Shown in pieces: positions 22,618 through 32,258 of a stretch of DNA of 64,000 nucleotides. Origin of the DNA: Scleromitrula shiraiana (taxonomy: Eukaryota > Ascomycota > Leotiomycetes > Helotiales > Sclerotiniaceae); the NCBI GenBank assembly GCA_028455995.1, contig JABELC010000012.1, forward strand, positions 186,001-250,000, in the 5' to 3' direction. Position 1 is the stretch's first letter. Each line of letters opens with the position of its first letter. Under the pieces are notes generated by a model. It did not search any database. It saw only the letters and a list, made by a program, of their open reading frames with translations, and was not told the origin of the DNA. Position numbers and translations under genes: made by a program.

Positions 22618-23277
22618 ATGAACTCCAGAGGAAGAAGTAACACTACTCGAGAGTACTCAGAACTCGTCTGTCCCCGCTGCGGAAGACACTATGTAGTCAA
22701 CTCAGCGGCCGCAGAGTACAATGGCATTATCGCACCACCAAGAAGACGCAATTCCATTGCGAGTGCGCTAAATCGGTTCATTCCCTCAGGCTTGAGGAGA
22801 GCTGTGACGATCAGACAAGAGACTGCAACTGGTGGCCTTTGTCCCGGTTGTACCCTGGTCAACTTCGCGAGGGATAACATGGCTAGGCCACGAGTCATCT
22901 TCGTGAACCCTCCAGCGATGCAGTTTCCCACTGTTCCTCCTGGCTCAAATCCGGTTGTGGCTCCTCAAGGTCAGGCTCAGCCTCCCGCTGCTCCTGCTGC
23001 CTCGAATCCTGTTGCGACCCCTCAAGGTCAGGCTCAGCCTCCCGCTGCTCCTGCTGCCTCGAATCCTGTTGCGACCCCTCAAGGTCAGGCTCAGCCTCCC
23101 ACTGCTCCTCCTGCCTCAAATCCGGGGGCGACCCCTCAAGATCAAGACCAAATAGCCTATCCAGTTCCTGGCGAATTGGCGGCAGCTTTTGAGAGGGTAG
23201 GTGAAGATGTGGCGAGAGCCCTAGCTGCGTACCACGCCCGTGGGCAAGAACCAGAAGAGGAAACAGACTCGGAGTGA
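22618..23277 (+). CDS. Proline/Ala/Gln-rich repeat protein with two CxxC motifs
   Basis: Single exon, 219 residues, unknown function. The N-terminal half holds two Cys pairs, LVCPRCGRHYVV near residue 18 and GGLCPGCTLVN near residue 77, separated by a basic segment (PPRRRNS, RRAVTIRQ); together they could bind one zinc ion. The middle (about 110-177) is a 19-residue repeat, SNPVATPQGQAQPPAAPAA, in three copies and a partial fourth. The C-terminus is acidic (EPEEETDSE). No signal peptide or membrane segment. The higher GC of the coding part contrasts with the AT-rich flanks. Its leader and 3' flank are shared with the RING gene at 24744, so the two loci are related by duplication. Probably lineage-specific; expression uncertain. 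Confidence 0.55.
   Translation: MNSRGRSNTTREYSELVCPRCGRHYVVNSAAAEYNGIIAPPRRRNSIASALNRFIPSGLRRAVTIRQETATGGLCPGCTLVNFARDNMARPRVIFVNPPAMQFPTVPPGSNPVVAPQGQAQPPAAPAASNPVATPQGQAQPPAAPAASNPVATPQGQAQPPTAPPASNPGATPQDQDQIAYPVPGELAAAFERVGEDVARALAAYHARGQEPEEETDSE
22945..23148 (+). repeat. 57-bp in-frame tandem repeat
   Basis: Units at 22945-23001, 23002-23058 and 23059-23115 plus a partial unit to 23148. Units 2 and 3 differ at only a few bases, showing recent expansion or homogenisation. The period is a multiple of three, so copy-number change keeps the frame. Confidence 0.9.
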
Positions 23278-24743
23278 TAGATTGAAACGTCTTTTTCTCT
23301 CACTTGATTCCTTGATATCTTGCTGGGGTTTTCATTACCAGGTATGTTTCTTCTTTTCTAGATTTCTTATCGTTTCTTTTTACGCAGATAGATTTCAACA
23401 ATACATATCGATAACTTTTTGTCTTTTCTAGATTTCTTATCGTTTCTTTCAAGTTTCACATTGATAGATTTCAACAATCTACATCGATAACTTTCTTTTT
23501 CTAGATTTCTTAACGTTTCTTTTCGAGCACGAACTTGAATCTTCAGGAGCTAAATATAAACATTCCTTTAACAAAACTATTCTTTCTTTTCTTGTGTCAG
23601 TAACTTGAAATAAATATCATATACTCAACATTTTCTTTTTCAACCTTTTGCAATTTTCTTCTATCTATTTCCAATTATGTTTTATAGTAGCTTCCATCAA
23701 TTACATTTGTATCATATTTTAATATCAACTTTTTTCTAATTTAAATTTATTATTTTACACTGACATTTAAAAATTAATTTTAATCTGGCATCAAACTTCG
23801 TTTAACTTCTATAAAAGAATTTCGACTTTTCGTCAATATACTACTAGTAACTTAAACAAAATATAATCAACAACTTGAAGCAACTTGAAGTTCAAGTTTA
23901 TCAAGTTATTATTTCAAGTTACTACTACTATTTAACAATTGAAAGCCTAGTATTACTAATAGAAAGACGAAGTTCTTCTACTACGAACTTGAACTTACTA
24001 GTAATTAAGCGAAATTTAAAGATTATTAAAAATACACAATACTAGTACTAATTTGAAGTTATTAGTAATTTTTATATTCATATTTCCAAGTTTAAAGTTA
24101 GTATATAGTACTAGTACTGGTAGTAGTAAAAAGTTATTTCAAACGATTTTTGAACTTGAATTTCTTAATACTACTAGTAGTAGTATTAGTACTAGTAGTT
24201 ACTAACTTGAATACACTGGCAATATTATATTAAATAAATAAGTTGAACTTGAACTATAATTCATCATTATTCTTCAAGTTTTAGTATTACTAGTAGTAAC
24301 TTATACTATTAAGATAAAATTTATATACTACTACTAGTAGTACTACTAGTAACTTGAACTTGAATATTCAAGTTAATAAGTAATAAATTTATTTACTACT
24401 AGTATTCTTACTAGTATTCAAAACATACTAGATATTATATTCAATATACTACTAGTATCAGTATATCCGAGTCAATATATATAAAAATTCCTCAAGAATC
24501 TAAAATTGAAATTTAGTCAAATATATGCTTCAAGACGACTATTCACCTTAGATTTTTTGTATACTGATAGAACAATGCATAGAATGAGCCTATATATTCT
24601 CGCTTGTTCCCTTGATTTTTCAGACATTCATTATCATCAATTACACAAATACAACCTCTGATCATTTCGATAACCTATTCTTCATCGAATACTCCGATAG
24701 AGCTTGCATTTCCTGTAATCACTTCGTCTTACAAATCTTCAAT
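23278..24743. other. AT-rich decayed island between two related loci
   Basis: Contains a 70-bp-class repeat at 23355-23530, then about 0.9 kb of very AT-rich sequence built from words such as ACTAGTA, TACTAGT and ACTTGAA (23800-24480), then a degenerate copy of the start of the 2EXR gene (about 24490-24560), then the leader of the RING gene. No intact gene. Confidence 0.6.
23355..23530. repeat. About 2.4 tandem copies of a 70-bp unit
   Basis: Each unit carries CTAGATTTCTTATCGTTTCTTT followed by GATAGATTTCAACAAT and ATCGATAACTTT. Copies begin near 23358, 23428 and 23501. They lie in the 3' flank of the proline-rich gene. Confidence 0.75.
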
Positions 24744-25655
24744 ATGTGCTTCATATACGATGTTCATTATGCGGAGTGTAATCATGCGAGGCGTACCGCG
24801 ATACATTGCCCTCTTAGAGGACCTAACGATCCCCATTGCGAGGCTGCGAATATCATCAACATGCTCTCGCAAGCTGAGTTTTGTCCAGATTGCTTCATGT
24901 TGCCAGATCCTCGACGGTCTCAAAACTATGTTAGACGCCGCGACCAGCCATACAGATTCCGTGGATATCTTCGAGACCAGCGTTTCCAACGCCCTCCTTA
25001 CGATATTTGGTCTCTTAGTCGAGCCATTGATAACAACTTCCTACGCTACGATTACATGAATCCCTCACCGCCCGATTATTTCAGGTTCTGCTTACCTACT
25101 GGGCGACTCAGGGCCGAAGATCTTGAGCATGTGATAGTTATACTTGACGCGTTGTACTATCGGTTCTGGACAACTTTAAATGCTGGATTTCAACCAAGTC
25201 CACATTCTAGGACGATGATTATCCAGATTCAGACTTTCTATCAGCATTATCTAGCTCGGACTGCGTCTGAGGGACCCCAGGAAGAGAATCATCTCCCTCA
25301 CCCTGGAGAGTATACTCTTTTACCACTCGATGCCGCTGAGATTCCGGATATTGAACAATGTCCCATTTGTATGGATCCCTACGGTGCTGATGCACGAGGA
25401 CCGGTCATGATCACATGTGGTCATATCTTTTGTCGCGCATGCATCACTAGTTGGTTTCTCAACCATAATAGGACTTGTCCTCTATGTCGAGAGGAGATCT
25501 TTGAGGATTGGGTTGTGTTCAATCCCAATCCGCCGGTGCTGAACGTGGATACCCCTCTTTGGCTTGTTATGCTTTCTAGCTGGACCCACACTCCTCCACC
25601 ATTTGTTGATCCTCGAGACTTCACGTATGAGATTCTTAATCTCCCTGGTAATTGA
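24744..25655 (+). CDS. RING-finger protein, probable E3 ubiquitin ligase
   Basis: Single exon, 303 residues from ATG 24744. The frame is open upstream to 24612, but the upstream part is the duplicated leader, so I prefer the internal ATG (MCFIYDVHYAECNH). The N-terminal region has Cys/His groups (YAECNHARRTAIHCPLR and FCPDC) that may form another zinc site. The RING lies near residues 210-255: CPICMDPY, TCGHIFCRACITSW, CPLCREE, a full C3HC4 pattern. The C-terminus is hydrophobic but not a clear membrane anchor. RING proteins of this kind recruit an E2 enzyme and ubiquitinate targets; no substrate can be inferred. The neighbours include 2EXR and F-box genes, in an AT-rich setting. Confidence 0.8.
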   Translation: MCFIYDVHYAECNHARRTAIHCPLRGPNDPHCEAANIINMLSQAEFCPDCFMLPDPRRSQNYVRRRDQPYRFRGYLRDQRFQRPPYDIWSLSRAIDNNFLRYDYMNPSPPDYFRFCLPTGRLRAEDLEHVIVILDALYYRFWTTLNAGFQPSPHSRTMIIQIQTFYQHYLARTASEGPQEENHLPHPGEYTLLPLDAAEIPDIEQCPICMDPYGADARGPVMITCGHIFCRACITSWFLNHNRTCPLCREEIFEDWVVFNPNPPVLNVDTPLWLVMLSSWTHTPPPFVDPRDFTYEILNLPGN

Positions 25656-27328
25656 GGTTGCTTTTTTGCTTTCTTTTTTATCTTCTGCTCTTCTGACCAA
25701 TGCTGGAGTCAACTGTAGATGTACGTTTTGCGCATCTATTCTTTTAGATATCTCTTACTTTTCCTTATTGCGGCAAGTATAGTAACAATACATATAACAT
25801 TATTTTCTTTTCAAACCTGTTGTAATTCCCTTCCATCTATTTCCATCTGTGTCTTGTAGCTTTAGTGAGCCACTTTCCCATCATATCTCTCGTATCGGTT
25901 TCTTTTGATCTGGACTTCCCATCTTACGCCTGAAATGTCAATTTTGCCAAGGATACAAAGTAGTTACAATTCCCTTTTTTTATTTGATAGTCTCTCTTGT
26001 TGTACCAATCTAGAGACCACGTTATCAGTCAGCTTATCGATCAATACAACATTTTCGAAATTAGACGCCCTGTATAGTGTATAGTTCAAACTATCATTCA
26101 TCAACCTCAAGCTTTCAACTCGAACTGTAAATTTATTTATTGTGTCGTTGCGTTGGTTAGTCCCTCCATTCAATGTGACAGCCTCGAGAGAAAACATTCG
26201 TGCATTTGGTAAGATAAACAAATATTCGATTACAAACGTCAAAGTAATAACTTCGCTATATCAAATCAATCCGTATATACACAGTGGCAGCAGCGAATTC
26301 TTATATAATAAGGGGATGTATGTATTTTTTTCGAATAGTGAAATCGCTTATTGCGATACATCAGTATTTTGCTTATTCTTAAACTGAAATCCTTGAGATA
26401 TTATTTTTGAGACCAGCTAGCTGTAAGCTCGTTATCTAGTGATAGAATTGCAGTTCACTTGACGATGACACTTTATTTTATCTTGTTATCTTGTTATCAT
26501 GGATCATTTATTATTTACGCATTCAAATTTATAGTCCTATATATTGTTCTTATAATCCAGGAAGTTACCTGCGTGAATTCCTCATTACGCTCTCTATTGG
26601 TGCCATGTCGATCTTATCTGTCTCGTGCTCTCTTCGACAGATGAATGCGTTTCTCTGTTTCTCAGTAGAACAGAAGGACGTTGCTCTAAATTACCCAGTA
26701 AATCTTTTTTATTCATAGGCGCGTTAGAGGCCAATCTTGGCGTTACTAATGTGAATACTATGGAGGCCTTGCCCAGTACATGATACAACTTTGTTTCTTT
26801 TATCTTTCTCTTTTCTCCATATTTTTTTTTTCAAATGGTTATTCCCTGCTCGCTCCCTATACCCCGCTTCTCCTCCTACTCGACCTAATCATATTCTTAA
26901 GGCTATGCAGGCTTCACCTGAAAAGGCTTTTGAACTAGACTCCAACGTTTTTTATCGCGTAATTCGAGAAATCTTTTATAATTTGATTTCCCGACCCCTC
27001 AATGGACACTTTCTCGCTTCAGTTCAAATCCACTATAGTTGGTGAGATATTGCACCAGTTACATGAGATATAATTGATTCTCCAAGGGAAATGCGACATG
27101 CTGGAAACTACTGGAACTTGGGTGGTTACGGATCTGTTCTGTTTTTGCTGAACAATGCAATTTGACTTTATTATAAATACCGGATTTCCTCCTACTATTT
27201 TTGTCTTCCTCTTTATCACCACTTCTTGTTACATCAACAACACAGACATTAAATTCATCAACACATCACTACTTAAAAACAGAAAAAGGTTGATTGTCCG
27301 AAGACCTAGAATTGAAATTTAGTCCAGA
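25656..27328. other. Gene-poor stretch
   Basis: Holds the 3' flank shared with the proline-rich locus (about 25779-25866). Open frames at 25964-26242 (minus) and 26850-27045 (plus, MQASPEKAFELD) look somewhat protein-like but match no family; they may be relics. The last 150 bp is the leader of the 2EXR gene. Confidence 0.4.
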
Positions 27329-28033
27329 ATGTCCCTCGAGACGACCGTCGGTTTCAGATTTCTTGATCTACCTTTGGAATTGCAACGTCATATATGGCAT
27401 TTAGCATGCGATGGAGAGATCAAAGATATGCGTGGAAAGATGGCAATGATTCGAGCTAGACCAGTTAACAGAAATCCGATTATGCTCGAGATCTGTCAAG
27501 AAAGCCGTGAACAAGGTCTCCGTATGTATAAACCACTGTTTAAGCCTAACGTACTCATAGGCGGGCCCCTATTCAACATCCAGCTCGATTCTATGATGAT
27601 GGTAAATCTTGACGAATTGAAGCACGATGCGAAAAGGTTTCAGAACCACGTTGTGACATCTGTCCAATGTTCAGCTAGAGTTTGCGTTGTACGACCACCT
27701 CTAGTTGATATCGACCAACACCTGAAAGTAGTACCAGGGCCCGCAAATCAATTCCCCTTCCGTAGCTTGCTGCAATTTGTGGTCCAAGACCAGGAATGTG
27801 TAAGAAAGCATCGGCTTCAAGATCCTGCAGAGCGTAGAATCTGCAGAGATGCTCTGCATCACTACTTTACAGAGGAGCATCGTCGAGATTCTACGTTCAT
27901 GATACCAGTAATCAAGATCAGAGTACCCTTTCAAGGTAAAGTCCTTTGCTACGAATGCGAACGGCTTGATGAGTGGAACTACATGACACCATTTTGGCAG
28001 GCAATGCTTACTTGGTTTATTGTACGTCCTTGA
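27329..28033 (+). CDS. 2EXR domain protein
   Basis: Single exon, 234 residues. The N-terminus FRFLDLPLELQRHIWHLA is the start of the fungal 2EXR domain (an F-box-like helical motif), followed by PIMLEICQESREQGLRMYK, the conserved second half. The C-terminal part (residues 120-234) shows no known domain. Many filamentous ascomycetes carry dozens of such genes of unknown role; their first helix resembles F-box proteins, but Skp1 binding has not been shown to my knowledge. The reading frame is intact. A degraded copy of its first 60 bp or so sits at about 24490-24560, in front of the RING gene. Confidence 0.75.
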   Translation: MSLETTVGFRFLDLPLELQRHIWHLACDGEIKDMRGKMAMIRARPVNRNPIMLEICQESREQGLRMYKPLFKPNVLIGGPLFNIQLDSMMMVNLDELKHDAKRFQNHVVTSVQCSARVCVVRPPLVDIDQHLKVVPGPANQFPFRSLLQFVVQDQECVRKHRLQDPAERRICRDALHHYFTEEHRRDSTFMIPVIKIRVPFQGKVLCYECERLDEWNYMTPFWQAMLTWFIVRP

Positions 28034-28729
28034 TCTTTTTTACATTCTGTCAATATGAAATTAAAGTACATTGATTGATTTCCCCTACAAATTGGAGATA
28101 GAACTAATCAGCCAATGATACAATGAGAATATTTTGATTTACTTACCCAAATTGCAAGGAATCAACTATTCGTCTTCTCTAGGAGAAGACGATAAATACA
28201 ATTCAAATGAAGCATCATTAACCCAAAACCAAACATCTAACTATGAAAGTAACTAAAATGTAAATTGAGTCCTAATATACTGCACAAGTGAATAAAATCG
28301 TAATTAGTAATGAATTTACCAAATTGATGAAGTTGGGATGAAATGAGAAAATGAGATGAGTGCAGGGACATTTTGACATGCATCCTAAAGATCACTAACC
28401 ACCCTTTATAAATGAACTTCAAGATGGTAGTTGGGCAATACATCAGACTTGATGGAATTCCTTATACCTTGCAAATTCTTTAAAACTAGATACAGGATTC
28501 ATAGTGCGTTGAATGCCAATAATCTTACACGTGTTAATTTTCACAGACGACGTTACATTATATTCATCAGCGGTTAGATCAAATCATCCAAAAGTGGGGG
28601 ACCATAAGTATCTTTGGTGCTATAGTTGAGTATCAAAGACTTCGATTTAATCGATTTCGTGAAGTACTACCGACTATTAGAGACAATATTATCACATTTA
28701 ATTGACCTCACATTGTTCGCTCAGTTATC
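28034..28729. other. Gene-free stretch
   Basis: About 0.7 kb of AT-rich DNA including the promoter of the F-box gene. No motif stands out except a short inverted repeat near 28172-28192 (CGTCTTCTC and GAGAAGACG). Confidence 0.4.
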
Positions 28730-30082
28730 ATGGCATCCCCATCATCGTTAGCAATCACCTTGCTTGATCTTCCCATCGAGATATTCCCATCAATATTTTT
28801 ATCGTCATCTACTCAAGATCTCCACGCATGGTGTCTTGTATGTAAAACTTTGAATAGGCTTGCCGAGCCTTTCCTCTACCGTCAACTCAATTGGACTTGG
28901 TCGTCATCCCAGAGTCCTCCTATCGTTCAACTCCTCCGAACCATCATAGCAAGACCTCAGCTTGCTGCCTATATACAAAGTCTCGTAATCGATGGAGACG
29001 ATGCACGTATCCCTTGGGGTCCTTGGATGGCTTCGGGCCCTCGTACTTCCTACATTCGTATCGTCGGAGCTCAGATAGATGAGTTGACTGCATCTATTTC
29101 GAAACTCAATTTCTGGTATGTTGCACGTCTAGTTGAAGGAATGCGAAGTGCAAAAATCGACGCTTTTGTTGCTTTCTTACTTTTACATCTCCCAAACTTG
29201 AAATACATGCGTCTGGAGCATAATATCGCCAAGGAAATTGATTGTATTGGTGATGTACTACGAGCAGCCATACTCGAGCCCGAGAATTCATTATCTTGCC
29301 TTCAACAACTTGAAGAAGTCTCATTGTATAAGGATTTTGATCAAAGTTCTGGAAGCCATCACTGCGATTCTTTTCCGCTGTTTTATCTGCCCAAAATCAA
29401 ACATCTTTCGCTTTCTGTGTATGGCTCGAATATTTTAATACCATCGGTCTCCACACTTACATCACTGCACTTGACTTTTACAAGGGAAGGCTACCTTGGA
29501 CATATTCTCTCAGCCACACCTAACCTCCAAACTTTACACTGGGATTGGCATTACCGCAACGGCACGTTCTATGAATTTCACCAACCTATTATCAATTTTG
29601 ACTTGATCATTAAAGACTTATCTCATGTTCGAGGAACTTTAATTAATCTCTTCATTACGGGAAGCATTTACCTAAACGGCATGAGTCTTGGGCCTTCTCC
29701 CCTCACAACAAAAGGATCCTTTCGTCCCATGGTAGATTTTACCTCATTAAAGACATTTCAAATTCCTCTTGGGTTTTTGATAGGATTTTCTCCAACCATG
29801 GCGAGTCGGTTGGAAGAAATCCTCCCGAAAAATATTGAATCCTTGATACTTACGGATGATTTGGCATCGGAATCAGGGACATATGACTATGATGTTTTTT
29901 GGAGTTCTCTTCGATCTTGGTTGGAGAATAGTGAGTATTGGAGGAAGTCAGTGATCCATTTGAGCAGCATTCATATACTACTGAAGCGTGTTTATGGCGA
30001 AGTGGAACCCGATACGATAGTTGAGCTGGAGAGGCTGGGTGCAATAATTGGAATTGAACTTGAAGTTGTCAATGCGATCTGA
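28730..30082 (+). CDS. F-box protein with leucine-rich-repeat-like body
   Basis: Single exon, 450 residues. The N-terminal F-box is ITLLDLPIEIFPSIFLSSS, then DLHAWCLVCKTLNRLAEPFLYRQL. The body has recurring LxxLxxLxL-type segments (LPNLKYMRLEH, LPKIKHLSLSVYG, VSTLTSLHLTFT, TPNLQTLHWDW), the layout of fungal F-box/LRR proteins. F-box proteins bind Skp1 and bring substrates to the SCF ubiquitin ligase; the substrate is unknown here. The frame is clean. The 3' side runs into a hairpin-rich segment and then an inverted-repeat element at 30435. Confidence 0.8.
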   Translation: MASPSSLAITLLDLPIEIFPSIFLSSSTQDLHAWCLVCKTLNRLAEPFLYRQLNWTWSSSQSPPIVQLLRTIIARPQLAAYIQSLVIDGDDARIPWGPWMASGPRTSYIRIVGAQIDELTASISKLNFWYVARLVEGMRSAKIDAFVAFLLLHLPNLKYMRLEHNIAKEIDCIGDVLRAAILEPENSLSCLQQLEEVSLYKDFDQSSGSHHCDSFPLFYLPKIKHLSLSVYGSNILIPSVSTLTSLHLTFTREGYLGHILSATPNLQTLHWDWHYRNGTFYEFHQPIINFDLIIKDLSHVRGTLINLFITGSIYLNGMSLGPSPLTTKGSFRPMVDFTSLKTFQIPLGFLIGFSPTMASRLEEILPKNIESLILTDDLASESGTYDYDVFWSSLRSWLENSEYWRKSVIHLSSIHILLKRVYGEVEPDTIVELERLGAIIGIELEVVNAI

Positions 30083-30434
30083 GTAGATCAGAAGCGTTCT
30101 TGTCTCTTAATTATCCAAAAAAAAAAAACACGCATAATATAACATTAGGGTTTATTAAGCGTTCTCGGTAGACATTAGTGTCACAAAAGAATGGGATCAG
30201 GTGATCAACTGGATATGACTAAGGGTGCTCCGCACTCTTGATGTCATATCATAGTATATATAGAGGGAGCTTCGCTCTTTTTTTAGATATATCAATCAAC
30301 AAGCACTTGACTATGCTCCTTTTTGTGTAACAATTAGTAATACCTAGGTAATATCAAGACAATAGTATTTAAGATAACATGACGTGGATTGTAGCATAAA
30401 AATAAATTGGCCTAGAACTTGGACGCATACATCC
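30083..30434. other. 3' flank with short GC-rich hairpins
   Basis: Contains an A10 run, then two small hairpins, GGTGCTCCGCAC (near 30224) and GGGAGCTTCGCTCT (near 30266), and the word GTATATATAGAG that also occurs in the structured repeats at 13011 and 13349. Possibly a mobile-element remnant; nothing else seen. Confidence 0.35.
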
Positions 30435-31249
30435 CTACGGTATCACCTATTCAGGGATTTCTTGAATACTATTCAAAGAAGGAAATTTTCATACTATAAT
30501 TGAAATTTCAATTGCATTATAAGTTGATTTTTGAGGAGTGATTTTTTATTAATATAAATTCAATTTAAATATTTAAGTTTATTTTGAGTAATTATTTAAT
30601 ATTAAATTAATATAAAGTTGATATATAAAATTAATATATTTTTATATATAATATTTAAATTAATATATATTAATAATTAATATGCTTTATTATTTTTTAA
30701 TTTAATTAATATATTAAAATCAATTTTATATTTTTTTTATTACTAATATATTTAAATTAATATTAATATATATTAAAAAATAATATAAATATATTTTTAA
30801 ATTTTATAAAAAATCATTTTTATTTAAAATAATAAAATTATTAATTTATAAAGAATAAAATTAAACTTAATTAGAAATAATTAAAATCTTATAGTTTAAA
30901 ATTATATTTATATAGATTAGATTAAATTAATAAAGAATTAAATAAATCTTTAATTAATAAAAATAAATCTATTAAAAAATTATATAATTTTATAATATAA
31001 AATTAATAATAAAGCTATTTTAAATATAGTTTTAAATTTGTTGATGAATTTTAGTTGAAGTTTATTTAAGATTTAAATTTGATTAATTTATATTATATAA
31101 AATTTAATTTTTAATTAATTGCAAGTTTAATACATTAGTATTTAAAGTTTTAATGTGTTTAAACATTAAAATAATCGATTTCCTAAAGTTCATTCAGGGA
31201 ACTCATTGAATTCTATTCAGGTTCGCTCCCTGAATACGTGATACCGTAG
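30435..31249. mobile_element. 815-bp AT-rich element with 23-bp terminal inverted repeats
   Basis: The left end (30435-30457) starts CTACGGTATCAC and the right end (31227-31249) is its inverse with one mismatch in 23 bases. Inside each end the words ATTCAGGGA, TTGAAT and CTATTCA recur as subterminal repeats. The interior is almost purely A and T and has no open frame, so it is non-autonomous or wholly degraded. I could not define a target-site duplication, so the superfamily is open. It lies 350 bp after the F-box gene. Confidence 0.7.
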
Positions 31250-31787
31250 AGGCATCTCGATATAATCAACGATGGTACATGACCATAAGTCCACGGGAAG
31301 TTTACGAAAAGTGATTGAGAAATCAGCATCACTTTGAAAGTGTTGATGTTTACGAAGTGCACGAAGGAATTTTTCATTTGATTGCATTGCTTTTGCATGG
31401 GGAAATGGGGAAATGAAGAAGCTAAAGTAAATAGTCGTTTGGTCGCTTGATGAGCCGCGCGGGGCGGCTCACAATTTCCCAATGTTATTCTGGAAACACG
31501 AGGGGTCCGAAGGATAAATCATCAAGGAAATTTACCTTTGTAATAAACGTTCGGCAATTTTAGTCCAGAATTAGACAGATGGGGTCATCCACCATGCTGC
31601 CCCAGAATGATTTGACTCGCAAAGAATACTAGTTTAAAAGAACGGACGAGAGCTGTAATGTCACAAATACTTCGAGATAAAAAAGTTGAATAGCTTGAAT
31701 TCTCCACATAACTTTTCGGGTAACTTATACGATAATCGACAGATCGGCTGCCTCCCACAACTTCTCCAAGGTCACTTTTAGGTCAAG
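31250..31787. other. Gene-free stretch with a GC-rich hairpin
   Basis: An 8-bp stem (TGAGCCGC / GCGGCTCA, 31451-31471) with a 5-nt loop stands out in AT-rich DNA. No gene seen. Confidence 0.4.
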
Positions 31788-32258
31788 ATGTTTACTTCTT
31801 CTTTATATAATTTACTATTATAGCTGAATTTATGCTTCAGGGGTTGTATCACAAAACTCCGGAATACACACGAAAAAATGTATACTCGGCTAATTTTATC
31901 ACTATAACTAGGGGCCATCACTGCAGGAGGTGCCATCCCATGGAATGTAACCACCCGCGGTACCAACACCACAACCTCCTCAATATTCTACATTGTCACG
32001 ACAGAAGATGCCTATTCCCCAATCGGATTACTCTTAGCCAATGCTACTACACCCAGCGGAGCCTAAATGATGGGTTTCACCACTTACGGCACCGATATTT
32101 CCTACAAAGCGGGTTCATCTCTCCAATGTCAATTTTGGGCTTCCGAAACTGGTATCAATGATACTTGGGTCGTTAGATGGAATGTGAATGGTGCTTCGAG
32201 GGATGGAAGTGTACCTGTTACTTTGAAGACTGTGGCACCGTCGACTCTTTCTAATTAG
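31788..32258 (+). pseudogene. Broken gene for a small secreted-type protein
   Basis: From an acceptor at 31910-31911 the frame reads ITAGGAIPWNVTTRGTN, continues to TTPSGA, meets TAA at 32064-32066, and resumes in the same frame with MMGFTTYGTDISYKAG to a stop at 32258. The mix of Gly, Thr, Ser and Asn and four N-x-S/T sites suggests an extracellular protein. An ATG at 31788 (MFTSSLYNLL) could be the remains of its signal-peptide exon, but it stops soon. The text on both sides of the TAA fits one protein, and CAA to TAA would explain the stop. Family not recognised. The downstream 63 codons could be translated alone but would lack a signal. Confidence 0.45.
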
